Source of the DNA: Bimastos eiseni
Taxonomy: Eukaryota > Annelida > Clitellata > Crassiclitellata > Lumbricidae
Direction of reading: 5' to 3'
DNA: 64,000 nucleotides
Assembly (NCBI GenBank): GCA_959347315.1
Contig: OY365806.1
Span: 20,244,747 to 20,308,746, forward strand
Shown here: in pieces, positions 1-12,247 of the stretch
Position numbering within the stretch: position 1 is the first letter of the stretch
Layout: every line of letters starts with the position of its first letter
Translations under genes and position numbers: made by a program
The notes under the pieces: generated by a model
Seen by the model: only the letters and a program-made list of their open reading frames with translations
What the model was told of the DNA's origin: nothing
Databases searched by the model: none

Positions 1-149
1 CCAGCTGGCCCCTCTGTCAGGTTCCCAGGTCCCTCCACTTAAAAACCTGAACCATTAGCAAAACCGATTAGGACACGACCACCTGGGGCCACATGGGGGC
101 CATCTGGTGCCCACCTGGGGGTCACCGACTCAGTTGGTGGGGCCCCGGC

Positions 150-335
150 AAGTATATAATTATGCATGTGTTGGGGATGCGGCGGTGTGGTATTATGTCC
201 TCTACCTTGTTACCGGCGAGTCGCATGTTCGAATCCAGCTCAATAATCGTCTCTGGGAAGGCATCTCAACCCCCTCCCCGGGTGGCATAGAGGCTAACGT
301 GCTCATACCATCGGGCAGAGAACTCTTCATTATGC
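150..335 (+). repeat. possible tRNA-derived SINE fragment
   Basis: A B-box-like run (GTTCGAATCC) lies at 227-236, about 50 bases after a weak A-box-like stretch. A GC-richer body follows up to about 335. This is the layout of a tRNA-derived SINE promoter. I could not fold a convincing cloverleaf, so it is not called a tRNA gene. The GC-rich stretch at 1-150 may belong to the same repeat. Confidence 0.35.
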
Positions 336-2965
336 TCAAAATAACTATGCGTTTATGTATTCACATTGCATACTCATGTATTACATGTGCTTAGGTATGC
401 ATAAGCGTATCTATAGAGTAACTTTGGGGTAGGCCTACCTCATAAAACGCTGAAGTAGAGCAGTTAACGACCATGAATCTTTTACAACAATAAACGGTGG
501 ACGGTCGAAGTTGAATAACTAATTGCCTCTTTAGAATTCTTATTAGCCTAATGTATAGCATGACCTCGATTTCGTTTTCTGAAGCTCGATTAATTCACAT
601 GAATCTTTCATAATATCGAATCTTAGTTGCTTAGTTACTAATCAATGTTACTGGTTGGTTGGTCCCTGTAGTTCTAACTTAAGAGCAATTGTCTAGTCAT
701 ACCTTTTTCAGTTAATTAGAAGCAATATCTTTGTTTTGTTTTCTACAATTATTTTTGGACTTGTAGAATGTCGAGGCAATTTTAATTCCATAAATTATCA
801 GATTGATTGGAGATGGAAGAATTCGAAGTGATCTTATACAAGATGACCTACAAATTACCTGAACTGACTTTGTTGCTTCTAATTGACTTTGGCAATCATT
901 TTGATACTACATTTACAATGTTTTGGCTGATTGTACATAGATTTCAACTTGTAAGTTTCATTCCGCTTTGCAAAAATACCATACCAACAACAGTACTACG
1001 TAAGGGTTCTAATGTTTGGGTCAAAGTAAGAACAATCATTGTTTTTAATTGTTTGAACCACAAATTCTGCAACTCGACCATCAATGTAGAGGTGAATCCC
1101 AAAAAAAATATCCGAAAAACTAATTTTTCAATCAGAGGTAAATAGATCACGAGAATTTATCAATACAGTTGAATTAGCAATCAAAAGTACGACCCTGACA
1201 GAGTTTGAAATAGCTCCAATAGACTAGTTATGCGACGAAAAGAGTTATGTCGCCAAATTGTTTACTTAATTCTCCTGCGCGTTTCCTGATATTCTGTAAT
1301 CTCGATGGAAATGTGTCTGTTTGGTTTACAACCAACATCCATGGACCTAACGCAAATAGCATGCTATCAAATCCAATTAGAAGTGCTGACCGCCTGAACC
1401 ATTCAACTTCTTTTCTCAGCGCATAATAAGAAGCGACTGTAAAGTCTGCATTTGATGCTGCAATTGACAGCAACGGTCGTCGGCTGTTCCGACAAACGAC
1501 GTCACCCCACTGTTTGTTGTGAGCAGCAGCGTCTATTGCTTCGGCAACGAAGAAACTGACGTCATAGAAAGTCTGACGTCAGAGCATAATTGGAATTAGC
1601 AGACGAACAGAAGCAACAACGGCTGCAGACAAAGATGGATCAAGCAATCTGTAATACGACGGACGCGAAGGACAAGAATTAGATTGATCCGCCATTCCTT
1701 GTTTGGAAAGTAGTATCGGATTGAACCTCTCCCTGCATCCACGTTTAGTGTGTCGAAATGTTGGCTAAGAAATTTTTTGTGCGTTGTCCCATCGGGTCTT
1801 TTCAGTCATCGTAAGTAAATAAGTTAGTCAGAATATTTGTTGTCAAACTACCAGCAAACGCACAGTAGCTTACAAAAGGTATAAATAACAGCATCGATTA
1901 TAAAAAAGGTCATATAATATTCACATAATGAAAGTACTTGGCAAATATATAGACTCTAGCCAACAAAAGTATCTGAAAACAAATGGGCCAGCAAAAAGAC
2001 TCTAACGGCCTTTTAGTCTCAGGTATAAACGATAGCATCATTTTAAACAAGATTATATTCTCATATTATAACATTCGAATTAAGAAAGTACGCTTGGCAT
2101 CAGTCGTTGTTTCTTGTTTGCCGTCTGATCACAACATTCGTCGACCTTCTTAGCGCTCTCTTCTAGTTACTCTGACATCGGCATGCTGGTGTTTTCAGGC
2201 CTACGTTTTTTGAATGGTTACATATGCTTTGGTTATGTAGACCTACTTGGACATTTACGGCAATTGACCTTCCCGCGATTTATCGCTTATACGGTTGAAT
2301 AACAACCGGAATGATTTTAGATCCTGTTGTATGGTATAAGGTCCTCAGTGTTGCGTTTCTTGGTGGTCCGCTTTTGCCTAAATGAGGCACGTCCAACCTG
2401 CATGTTCATCAGTACAGCCTCATGGACTTGGGAATAGGTCGCAAAGTAATGCATCGCAAGTCATAATTATACGGTTTAAACCATTGTTGAGTTTTCTGAG
2501 ACACAATCGAGGCTTTTTGGCGATTTTTACTGGTTTTAATTGTATAAGTCGCATTATCAAGTCGATTCTACACGCTTAGATTCGGGGTCAAGCAGTCCTA
2601 CGGAATTATGTGCTGCAACACCAGACGCTTGTTGAGTTTGCGTGACGCAAATCGTTGCGTGTTTAATTCACTCTAGTTTCGGTTTGCCTGCTCACGCGTA
2701 TCATATGTTTTGCTGTAGGCATTTGATGCACTTGAGGGAGACTGTATTTTCGTTTAATCTGACGCACGTCGTGTTGGGTGCAAAGCAGAACTCAACATCA
2801 GTAACACCTGACGAGAATGTATTGGCCTAAATCTTCATGAAAATCGATGATGACTCCATCCAAGCAAAACGAACCACACACAATAGACAAAAGCTTATAG
2901 ACTGAGAGAACAGAAACAGATGAATACAGGCAGAAACGACAGAAACAACAAGACAAATGCACAGT
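336..2965. other. non-coding stretch, nothing recognised apart from paired CREs
   Basis: AT-rich, apparently unique sequence. The short open frames, such as 807-1145 (+) and 1228-1473 (-), show no recognisable domain, no coherent splice signals and no compositional bias, so I treat them as chance. One TAGGCCTA octamer lies at 430-437. Confidence 0.5.
1557..1581. promoter_or_regulatory. two full palindromic CRE sites
   Basis: TGACGTCA occurs at 1557-1564 and again at 1574-1581, 17 bp apart. TGACGTCA is the canonical CREB/ATF palindrome. A related half-site (ACGTCA) lies near 1499. Spacing of less than two helical turns suggests a possible promoter or enhancer. No gene was identified next to it, so the role is inferred. 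Confidence 0.35.
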
Positions 2966-3018
2966 ATCATCATCATCATCATCATCGTCGTCGTCGTCGT
3001 CATCATCATAATCATCAC
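2966..3018. repeat. (CAT)n/(CGT)n microsatellite
   Basis: A run of CAT triplets passes into CGT triplets and back to CAT. The His/Arg or Asp runs in overlapping open frames come from this repeat and are not evidence of a gene. Confidence 0.9.
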
Positions 3019-3368
3019 CGCCCACAAAATCAACAGGCCAGAAGAAATCTTTGGAGAGTTAATCAAGAAATAGACAGTAAAGCCAACAGCTATAATTTGT
3101 GTCAAGCATACGCGCATCCAGACATCCAGAATATATTTCTGGCGAAAACTGAGCGACATAATAGCGTTAATGGTCGATTGAATTACTTCAACATATTTGA
3201 TCTAATTTAGATGCTTCCGTGCATGCGTTTGAAACATGAACGAAAAGACGTCCTTTGATGACGTAGAGTGTCATGAGTCGAAATCATACTCTGAGATATG
3301 CAATAATCCGTTCGATTGGCCTAGTAGGAAGAAGACAGACGCTGGGGCCGTTTATGCCACGGTGGCCA

Positions 3369-3572
3369 CTAGCCTTGCAGTTCATGACCTCTGAGATAGT
3401 GGGCAACGAATGTCGTTGGGTCATCAGTTGACGACGACTTTAATATTACACATGTGAGCAAATTTTTTTGCTAGCCTTGCAGTTCATGACCTCTGAGATA
3501 GTGGGCAACGAATGTCGTTGGGTCATCAGTTGACGACGACTTTAATATTACACATGTGAGCAAATTTTTTTA
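3369..3572. repeat. 102-bp tandem duplication, two copies
   Basis: The block starting CTAGCCTTGCAG at 3369 is repeated at 3471. Both copies end in a T-rich run after ATGTGAGCAAA and look essentially identical apart from the length of that run, which suggests a recent duplication. No gene is affected. Confidence 0.9.
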
Positions 3573-3779
3573 ACCTAGGATGGTGTATAGAAACATGTAC
3601 TTGTTCGTCGGCCCAATCGGATAAATGAGTTATCGGCGATCTCAACACTTATTTGCATGTTTATATATTATGTAAATGGCCACGATCTGATAACTATATG
3701 TTCTGAACATAATGAAGTACAATACAACACAAGACAATACATCTCTATAAAAGTATGACTTGATAACGATAGTATTAGA

Positions 3780-3878
3780 AAATCATCATCGTCTTCATCA
3801 TCATCATTTCTCGTCATCGTCGTCGTCGTCTTCGCCGTCGTCATCGTCGTCGTCATCGTCATCATAGCATCATCATGT
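3780..3878. repeat. degenerate (TCA/TCG)n microsatellite
   Basis: Interrupted TCATCG and TCGTCG triplets. They create a meaningless Asp/Thr-rich open frame on the minus strand. Confidence 0.85.
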
Positions 3879-4043
3879 TATCAGAAGTCTCAAATGCCTT
3901 CTTCCTCCGACAACCCGAAAGTGGATCCAGAGCTTACGGACAGCTTTTGGCAACAAAAACCGTTGCCGCAAACGAAAATTTGCGTGGCCTATTCCAGCAC
4001 TCGGTTTACAGAGTTGAAAAATATTCTACAAAAGTCGAAAGTG

Positions 4044-4123
4044 TTTTTTTATAAGTCTGGATTCATATTAACGATCCAGCATCGATGCTGGATCGTTAAT
4101 ATGAATCCAGACTTATAAAAAAA
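4044..4123. repeat. 80-bp perfect palindrome, no spacer
   Basis: The sequence is an exact inverted repeat centred between 4083 and 4084 (ATC|GAT). Each arm is 40 bases and the outer edges are T7 and A7. The first mismatch lies immediately outside (G4043 against T4124). With no loop it could extrude a cruciform. It could be a MITE, a fold-back of replication or repair origin, or an assembly artefact. Confidence 0.95.
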
Positions 4124-4689
4124 TACTGTAACCATGCGTTTGACATTACATATTGAATCACGCTGCTACTAAAAGTCTTATTTTCTGAGAACTACGACAT
4201 TGGCTTCGCTAAAAGAATCACGCAGCAATTCCTGCTTTATATTAGGCCTAAGTCTCGAGTTTCTCATCGTCGACCTCATCGTGTTTTACGTGTTGAATTA
4301 GAGGAAGGATTTCAGGTCGTCAAGCGACATATATCTGAATAAAGGTGTCGTACAGGAAGAGTTGTATCCGCTTACCTACGTCAATCAATATATTATATAT
4401 ATATATATGTACATATATATCATATTATATATATAGACATATATATTATAATATTTGAAACAGCCCTGATTGGATGAGGCAGCAATTTGGCCCTTGGACA
4501 TTCAAATGCATACCTCTCTTCTTGTTAACAGCGTCCATTCGCAACCTTATCTATTCAGTTTTTGCGGCACATAACAATGAATATTCATGTACTTTGATTG
4601 ACATGAGCTCTCTTCTCGATTTCATGCCTGGCTCTGCTTAAAGACGTTTCTTCTAACATATTGATGCGTGGACTCCGAAGCATGTGTGG
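4124..4689. other. non-coding, AT-rich
   Basis: Contains an alternating AT stretch at about 4390-4450 and a TAGGCCTA octamer at 4243-4250. No gene was recognised. Confidence 0.5.
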
Positions 4690-4694
4690 GCATG

Positions 4695-4725
<31 letters not shown>

Positions 4726-4905
4726 TTATGTATGCATGTATGTATGTATGTATGTATGTATGTATGTTTGTTTGTATGTATGTATGTATGTATGTATGTA
4801 TGTATGTATGTATGTATGTATCTATGTATGTATGTATGTATATATGTATGTATGTGCTATGTATATATATACTATGTATGTGTGCGTATGCATCCATGTA
4901 TGTGT
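4690..4905. repeat. (ATGT)n microsatellite
   Basis: A long, slightly interrupted ATGT tetranucleotide array. It produces Met/Tyr/Val/Cys-rich open frames on + and Ile/His/Thr-rich frames on -, which are artefacts of the repeat. Confidence 0.95.
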
Positions 4906-6779
4906 GATCTGAAATTAAGTCTCTTTTCGCGAAACTCGATACATTAAGCGGAGCGGTTGACTGCATGCGCCTTGTTCGGGCCATTTTATTCATTGTTTGC
5001 GTCCGATGATAATAAATAGCGAATCCGAAAGGCACTTGGAATTACGACGCTCGTGTAAATTACTTCGGAGGTGACATCATGTAGGTCCTGTGGGACGGCA
5101 GAACGGAATGAAACCTGGAGAGAAGATGGAAGCGAGATAGATTCCTGTTTCGAGGACTATACGCTCTTCAAGTTGACTAGTCCTGCTAATTGCTAGGTGT
5201 TGGTCGAATTAGATGTAGGGCGTTGAGTGTCGATTTGCATTACTATTGAATTTAAATCCTGTAATAACTTCTGATCATCCGTTCACACCAAAGGCATACT
5301 TGTCTATAATCATACTGTGTGCTTGGCAGGTGACAGTTGAATTAATAAACGAAGACTATAATAAACACTATCATTACTACTTTGCTCCGTCTTGGATTGA
5401 ATTGTGCACTCTTCGACTGCAACTCTTGGCGCTTGGTATTGTTTCCAAGTGGCTCTATCATGCTGATCGGTTCCTTTGACGAGCGTCACTGAATAGAACG
5501 ACCTTTTTATGAAGCGGTTTCCTGCTATAGCTGCTCCGCTTTAGCTGTCCCACTCCTGAAATAAGTCCGGATAGCTCACCCGATCGTGAATGTTCCATTA
5601 ATTATTAGAAGAGACTCCGTAAATTACAACTAGCGCACATGATTTGCATATTAAATTAGCCCTGCCTTCGTATGACGTGATCGCAAAAGGCCGGCGTCAT
5701 CGATATCTAAAGTCGGCGATGTGTACAATTCGAAGCTAAAACTGTTCAAATATCGGTATCTAAAGAAAATTGTGTGGCGAATAATTATGGTCTCATTGAC
5801 CTAGAAATTCTCACAGGAGCGTTGTCAAATGTTCCTATCGCCAGAGCGTTCCGATCTTTGTTGGGATGCACAAACTGGCAGACCAAATGATAATCTCGAC
5901 CCATGGGCGCTGATATAAATCCACAAACATAGCTGATGCGTTGCTGTAGAATGCGCGCCAGAGTCTATAAATCGTGTTCTGGTCTCATAACAGCGCCATT
6001 AAGATAGAAAATTCAGCGAGTTTCCAGATGCAGTGCAAAGCCACGGAGGACTGTTACTTGTCCAGGGGTCAAAGTTCAAACAGAAGGTCAGGATGACCTT
6101 CCCTTGTTAGAAGGAACTCCGTTAACAATAATACTGGTGGGCGATATAATTTATTTAGGATCCAACGCAGTTGTCGACACTGACAAACAAATACTGACAA
6201 TGCCCGTACACACCTACACACGCATTGACTCACACATTAGCACATACTTTAAAGCACACACATTTGCACACATAATTATTTAGGCACCTACATTTTCACA
6301 CTCGCATTGTCACGCAAACGCGCCCCCCACAACCACTCACGAAACTACACCTACACAAATACACCCACACTGGTAGGCACACGGACCTAAGCTGAGGTAT
6401 CAGAGGAGCGGATAAAAGTCATTATAATCAAAGGCTGGTCGTGTGGCTCTGTCGATGTGACTTCGATGGTCGATGAGTCGCTCCATATGTGTGTGTGTTT
6501 GTGTGTGTATGTGTTTGTGTGTGCAATTCCGCAACAGAGAACATGGAACATGGAACGTAACGTCAATCTTGAATTAGACAGCTCTTCTGTCACTGAAAGC
6601 CGACTTATGTGGCGGTGGTGGCCTTGCAATCAAGATCCAAATCTGACTATGCTTGTCTTCTGCCCCAACATTAATTCTCAAAACGAGCAGAGGACGGGTT
6701 CTCTAAAGCGTGAGGAATCGAGCAAAACTTTAATACAGTCTCGATAATCATCATTATATAGATCAGGCATGCTATTACG
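4906..6779. other. non-coding, nothing recognised except short repeats
   Basis: A CACA-rich patch lies at about 6200-6370 and a (GT)n run at about 6486-6526. No coding signal could be supported. Confidence 0.5.
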
Positions 6780-7123
6780 CAGGGCTGCAAACATATTGTT
6801 TTTTTGTTTTGTTTTTTATTTGTCTTTTACATAAAACCCAAAAAACAAAAATGGCAATTTTGGGGTTTTTGGTTTTTTTAAATATATTTTTATAATTTAC
6901 TAATAATACTGTTACATCACTAGTTGTGTGTTATTCAGTCGGAAATCAAGCTAAATTAATTATATAAACAAGTTGGAGCTCTTTTTCATGCTGTGTTTGA
7001 TGCTTTTTATAACAAAACTGTTGTCACAAGATCCAAAGGATAACTAAAAACCAAAAAAATCATTAAACCAAAAAACCAAAAACCAACTTTTGATTTTTTT
7101 AAATCTTGGTTTTTGCACCCCTG
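6780..7123. mobile_element. non-autonomous hAT-like MITE
   Basis: The left end reads CAGGGCTGCAAACA and the reverse complement of the right end reads CAGGGGTGCAAAAA, a typical hAT terminal repeat. The 8-bp flanks are CTATTACG (6772-6779) and TTGTTACG (7124-7131). They match at 6 of 8 positions, consistent with an aged 8-bp target duplication. The interior is A/T homopolymer-rich with no transposase. Confidence 0.75.
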
Positions 7124-7131
7124 TTGTTACG

Positions 7132-8223
7132 TCGTCGTTAAAAGGAACATGCATACATACATGCATGAGTACAAATATATATGCATGGGTACGTATGTAT
7201 GTACGTAGGCACGCATGCATGTGGTACGTGGTCAAATCTATGGTGTTTGTTTGATTAGCATAGTTGTCGGTTCTGTAAACATCGAGTGACATACAAATTC
7301 TCGCGTGTTGATAGCCAGGCAGCTGTTCTGTAGCAACTTTTGATAGTTCCAGGAAATAGTCAACAATATAGGACCTATGCTTTCAACGCGTAAGCGTCCC
7401 GTTGTCTGGTATGCTGTACCTTTGAACGTAGTCTTTCCTTATTCTTTTGACCTTTTTACCCACTTTTATTTAACTTTACTTAAATAAAATTTGTCACGGT
7501 TGGTACGTAAAGTTTGTCACGGGTAGGTACGACTTCTTTCAACTCTTTTTAAGTATGTTCCCATCGACCGTCAGAGCACACATTTCGGTCTTGCATGACA
7601 ATGCAATGTATCAAATGTTACCAAAAAAACTCAAAAATTGAGAAAAAAAATGACAACAATGCAAAAAATTCAATATTGTTTAACCACTCGAACGAGTCCT
7701 CCTTGACGAGCTCCACTCCGGCGAGTTTAAATCATCAATGATAGGCCTATGTAATCAAAGATTTCTTAAGGAAATGGAACGATTGCGCCATCTACCAGAT
7801 AAAAGAGGGTTCCGAAAAAACCCATATATACTTTCATTTGATATAGCTCTTGCAGTCCTCCGCTTCGATCCTATTTTCCTGCTCCGTATATGAACTTCCA
7901 TTCCCTGAATCTTTACATAAAAAGATTTAATAATGCTCACTCAAAATTTGCATCCAATTTTGTCTGTTTATTTAAATGTCACTTAGATTACTATTTCAGG
8001 ATAGGTGCAGACCACTAATTGACTTCTGCCAGAAATTGACTTCGGAATTGAATATTGTGAATGTGGGGCCAATAAATTGTTTCATTCGGACGGATCTAAT
8101 GATAACGAAAATGAACTGTCACTGCTGCTGTTGATTGATATGGTGCGCGTCTCTCTCTGTTTCTGTCTCTGTATCTCACTCTGTCTGTCTTTCTTTCTCT
8201 GTCAGTCTTTCTCTGTCAGTCTT

Positions 8224-8272
<49 letters not shown>

Positions 8273-9554
8273 TTCTCTCTCTCTCTGTAATTTATCACTT
8301 GACGTCTGATTCGGCGTAAAGATCGCGAGATTATTCCTGCAACGTTTCTGGTCTCAGGGTCTTCTTCTTCTTCAACAGATTGCACCTTCTAAAAGATTCA
8401 GTATGAACATGTCTGAAGCGATATCCTACAGACTGAGAGATTTCCAAACTGAGGCGCATTCACGACAACAGGGATGTGATGTGAAATGCTACATTCATTT
8501 GACAAGAAAAGCCAGAATCATGCGTAATGACTTACACAAAGTGCAACTATATATACAGCAGAGGTATATATATCCAATGGTGATTTCTGGTCCATCGACA
8601 ATTACTTTCCCGCTCGCGGAACCTTGCTAAAGACAATATATGTTCCTATGTTCCTATTATTTGTAAATAAGAGTCCAAATCTGTCATTGTTAGGCCTAAC
8701 AAGTTTGATTGATGTTCCTGATTATTGATGAAAATCAAAGTTATGATCTGACTCGGTGTAAACCTAAAAATTCACCATATCAGAGTTAGTTTGTAAAATT
8801 ATGTTCTGAGGACTGGCTCACCGAGCCCCTTCAACATCCCTACCCCTGTTTTTTCCAAAGGCGTCTTCGACACCTTCACTCAACACTTGCTAGAAAATAA
8901 TAAACAGATTTGACACCTCTGTAATACAGCGACAGGTGTCATATAAAAAAATTTAAGGGCAGTGAACTGTGCTGAATCATGCTTAATGTCAGTCAAACAA
9001 TGTGGCAGACTTGTAAACAAGTTGTGTGCAAAACATCCACTGCAGCAAGATCACGTGGATGATGACCAAATCCTTTTATACTGAGCTGCTTCAGTAATTA
9101 AGGCAGTATTTAGAATGGTTGGTTGTAAGCTTAGTAAATGCTTCAACGCTATTCACTCGGCCATGGGCATAGATTTTACTGTGTTAGCAGCCATCAGACT
9201 GTACTGTAGAAGTTTGGTTAACCGCTGATTGGCTTCACTCAATGCAATAAATCTGTGGCAACGAAGAGGGCTGATAGCAAACAACGTTTCCTCGGATATT
9301 AATTACCAAATCGAGCAGACGTTGTTCGGGCGCTATATTAAGCGTCACAGTGAGCATGCGAGGGGTTTAAGTGAAGAGCCTGTAAACCTTTCCACTCTAA
9401 GGTTTCCATCTGTCTCCGTTCAACAATCTCTCCTCCACTCTTTGTACGATCGTCACAGACTGAACGACTACCAATGCCAGTTGTATATATAGCCGTCGCT
9501 ATGACTACGTGAAGATGTCGACGAACTTCGCGTGCATGCTTATCAGAAGCGGAC
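7132..9554. other. non-coding, nothing recognised
   Basis: Includes an ATGC/ATGT-rich patch at about 7145-7225, TAGGCCTA octamers at 7742 and 8691, and a (CT)n tract at 8145-8290 that gives a Ser/Leu-rich artefact frame. No gene was recognised. Confidence 0.5.
8145..8290. repeat. (CT)n microsatellite
   Basis: A polypyrimidine CT tract with CTGT interruptions on the + strand. Confidence 0.9.
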
Positions 9555-9795
9555 AACGGGAGTGGGGAGACGGGCGGACGTACGCACGAACACACTCACG
9601 GACACACGGACGGACGCACGGACGAACAGTCGGACAGACGGATGGACTCACGGACGGACGCAAGGACTTACGGACGGACGCACGCACGCACGGACACACG
9701 GATGGATGGTCGGACAGACGGGCGGACGCGCGAACGGACACACAGATGGACGAATGAACGGGCGGACACACGGACGGACGGACGGATGAACGCAC
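9555..9795. repeat. GGAC/GCAC tetranucleotide minisatellite
   Basis: Degenerate 4-base units (GGAC, GCAC, ACAC) form a CpG-rich array. All long frames through it are Thr/Arg/Gly or Val/Arg/Pro runs and are artefacts. Confidence 0.9.
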
Positions 9796-9799
9796 GGGC

Positions 9800-10164
9800 G
9801 AGGAGCCAGTGACGGAGTTATAATTAGCAGCGTTGTTTAGCGAAATGCAATGAAGTCATTCAACCGACCTAACTGCAGTGAGGAGGACGTGAGTCAATCG
9901 ACCGTTTAAATCAACACTTCAATCATTGCGTTCAACACCTGCAGCGATTGGAACAACTTCATTGGTCTGATGAGTCAAACACAGGTCCAATCCTATCCAA
10001 TAACTTATTTATGGGTGCTGTGAATTTTGGTAATGCGAGCACAGAAAACTATCAAGAACAGTTAAATCCGGGAGATTAAATCAAGGCACATGACAAATTT
10101 AAGCTAAACTTAGGATTCATCTTTGAAAGGCATTTTAAAGGCGCTTAACAGATGCCAGATACTT
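9800..10164. other. non-coding
   Basis: No recognisable feature between the CpG-rich minisatellite and the ACAT array. Confidence 0.45.
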
Positions 10165-10680
10165 ACAAGCATTCCTACATGCATACATACGTACATACAT
10201 ACGTACATACACAAATACATACATACATACATACATGCATATTTACATACATGTATACATACATATGTATGTATATGTACATATGTATGTATATGTATGA
10301 CTGATTTGAATCGCCGTGGTTGGGGCTTCCGAGTGGTCTTCTAGTAGGTATGTTCTATGTATGTATGTATACATACATACATACATGCATGCATACATAC
10401 ATACACACATACATACATGCATGCATGCATACATGCATGCATGCATGCATACATACATACATGCATGCATACATACACACATACATACATGCATGCATGC
10501 ATACATACATACATACATGCATACATGTATGTAAGTATGTATGTACACACATATGTATGTATGCATGCATGCATGCATACATACATACGTACATACGTAC
10601 GTACGTACTTACACACAGATGGACGAACGAACGTACATACGTACATACATACATACGTACATACATACATGCATTTATTT
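10165..10680. repeat. (ACAT)n microsatellite with inverted segments
   Basis: ACAT/GCAT arrays switch strand sense several times (CATACATA against TATGTATG), giving hairpin potential. They are interrupted at 10301-10347 by a unique 47-bp block that recurs at 10696-10742. Confidence 0.92.
10301..10347 (+). repeat. 47-bp direct repeat, copy 1
   Basis: This block includes GGGGCTTCCGAGTGG and matches 10696-10742 at 45 of 47 positions by eye. The CCGAGTGGTC core resembles a tRNA A-box, so both may be 5' ends of a tRNA-derived SINE. Confidence 0.7.
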
Positions 10681-10695
10681 ACAAGTTGCTTAAGG

Positions 10696-10742
10696 CTGAT
10701 TTGTATCGCGGTGGTTGGGGCTTCCGAGTGGTCTTCTAGTAG
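10696..10742 (+). repeat. 47-bp direct repeat, copy 2
   Basis: Second copy of the 10301-10347 block, 395 bp downstream. The two copies bracket most of the ACAT array, which suggests that the array expanded inside or between repeat copies. Confidence 0.7.
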
Positions 10743-12117
10743 AGTGATAAATAAATGTCCAATGTGCGTTTAAATTGAGCAAGTCTTCAATGGATAAATA
10801 TTTTCAACGACCTTCCATAACATGTGACGAGAGTATCGTTATGGATTTTATCCTTATTTATTTAATTACAACATCATTTGCACACATCCATACATCATGG
10901 TATTTGTCGGGGGATAATAGCGACGATATTGGACTCTCATGCAATGTAGGCTTACTTGGCTACGATTCGACAGAATACTTGCAATGTGAAAATACATTCG
11001 CATACTTTGGGTATGCCCACTGTTAAAGAGATTAGAGCGATCAAGGTGATTCGGCTTAAAAATCGATTTATAATGTCAAACAATATTGGCACCAATTTCG
11101 AAATTAGGAATTATGCAGAACTAAATTTTTCCCTACCCCACACGAAATCAGTGTCTATGCAATTTGAACCTCGCACATTCCATGCAAGGACACGCTACTG
11201 AAAGTCAGTCAAATCGGATTATATCACTGAAATAATTTAACATGTCCCACCTTGCAAATGACTCAGATTAATGGAAAAGTCTCCTTTGCCATGGAGGTCT
11301 ATTTAAAACCCGGCAATGAACACCATGCAGAACAATACACAAATTCTTGCATTTATTGATCAGAGATTTTTTTATTGATTACCTTATTCATGTTGACCAT
11401 TATTTCAATAAAACAGCTTGTGCAGGTTGTTACAAAGACTGGTGTTAAGTTTGTCGAAGATATATTTCCTGTTCATTGTGCTCAAGTATTCAGTTGCATT
11501 TCGGATGTTTTTTGGCTCTGCATCCTTACTTGCCGTCTCTGTCTGTAGCTAAATCAGTCAGGACACGAGTTATGCAGATTCAGATCAACTCTCTAGGTCC
11601 ATAATAATCATTAGCCTATGTGTTGGGTCTAAACAGGTGTACATGTTATTGCAATTTACTCATTTATTATCTGATTGGTGCACTTGAACAGTGGGACGGC
11701 GGCGTCGTACTTCGTGTGTTCTTATATCGATCGCAATCGTCGTTTTTCTTATTTTACGATGGACAAGAGTTATTGAGTAGAACTGAGCGAGTGAGTGAGT
11801 GAGTGAATGAGTGAGTGAGCAAGTGGTTGGGTGTTGTTGCTCTGTTCTAACAGCAGAGTCAGCGACGTCACTAAGCCACCTGTCGATGATTTCCGGTTTT
11901 ATGGAGTCATTAATTGTTGCAGAGGATGCAATAAACCTACATTTTCATATTTTATGCAAGGACATCGATATAGTTTAACATCTTTATACTGGCAATAGAT
12001 CATGAGTACAAGTAAGTCACAGACCATAGGATCAAAGGTTCCAAAGGTCGTATCTGATTGCGTATAATCAGTGGTCATTTTCGTAATTCGTTAGACCTTC
12101 GGCCATAAGATGCTAGT
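10743..12117. other. non-coding, nothing recognised
   Basis: Only a short (GAGT)n run at about 11788-11822 stands out. The open frames at 10775-11026, 10956-11201 and 11620-11802 carry no recognisable domain. Confidence 0.45.
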
Positions 12118-12240
12118 TACAAAGAGCATCCTCATTGGTTGTTATTAAGAGCATCATCATTGGCTGATATTAAGAATCCTCATTAACTGATATTAAGAGA
12201 ATTCTCATCGGATGATATTAAGAGCATCCTCATCAGCTGA
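12118..12240. repeat. about 28-bp degenerate tandem repeat, about 5 copies
   Basis: Units resemble AAGAGCATCCTCATTGG followed by TGATATT. The early copies contain ATTGG, an inverted CCAAT box. The copies differ from each other, so the array is not recent. Confidence 0.75.
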
Positions 12241-12247
12241 TCCACGG

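Noticed and set aside
160..250. A functional tRNA gene around the B-box at 227-236
   Set aside because: No full cloverleaf or acceptor stem could be traced. A SINE is more likely.
9505..9795. Arg/Thr/Gly-rich frames on both strands
   Set aside because: Produced by the GGAC-type minisatellite. No start context, domain or splice signal.
10243..10773. Several 70-140-codon frames rich in Met, His, Tyr, Cys, Thr
   Set aside because: They are generated by the ACAT/ATGT microsatellite. The same applies to frames at 4622-5035, 31616-32374 and 47620-48048.
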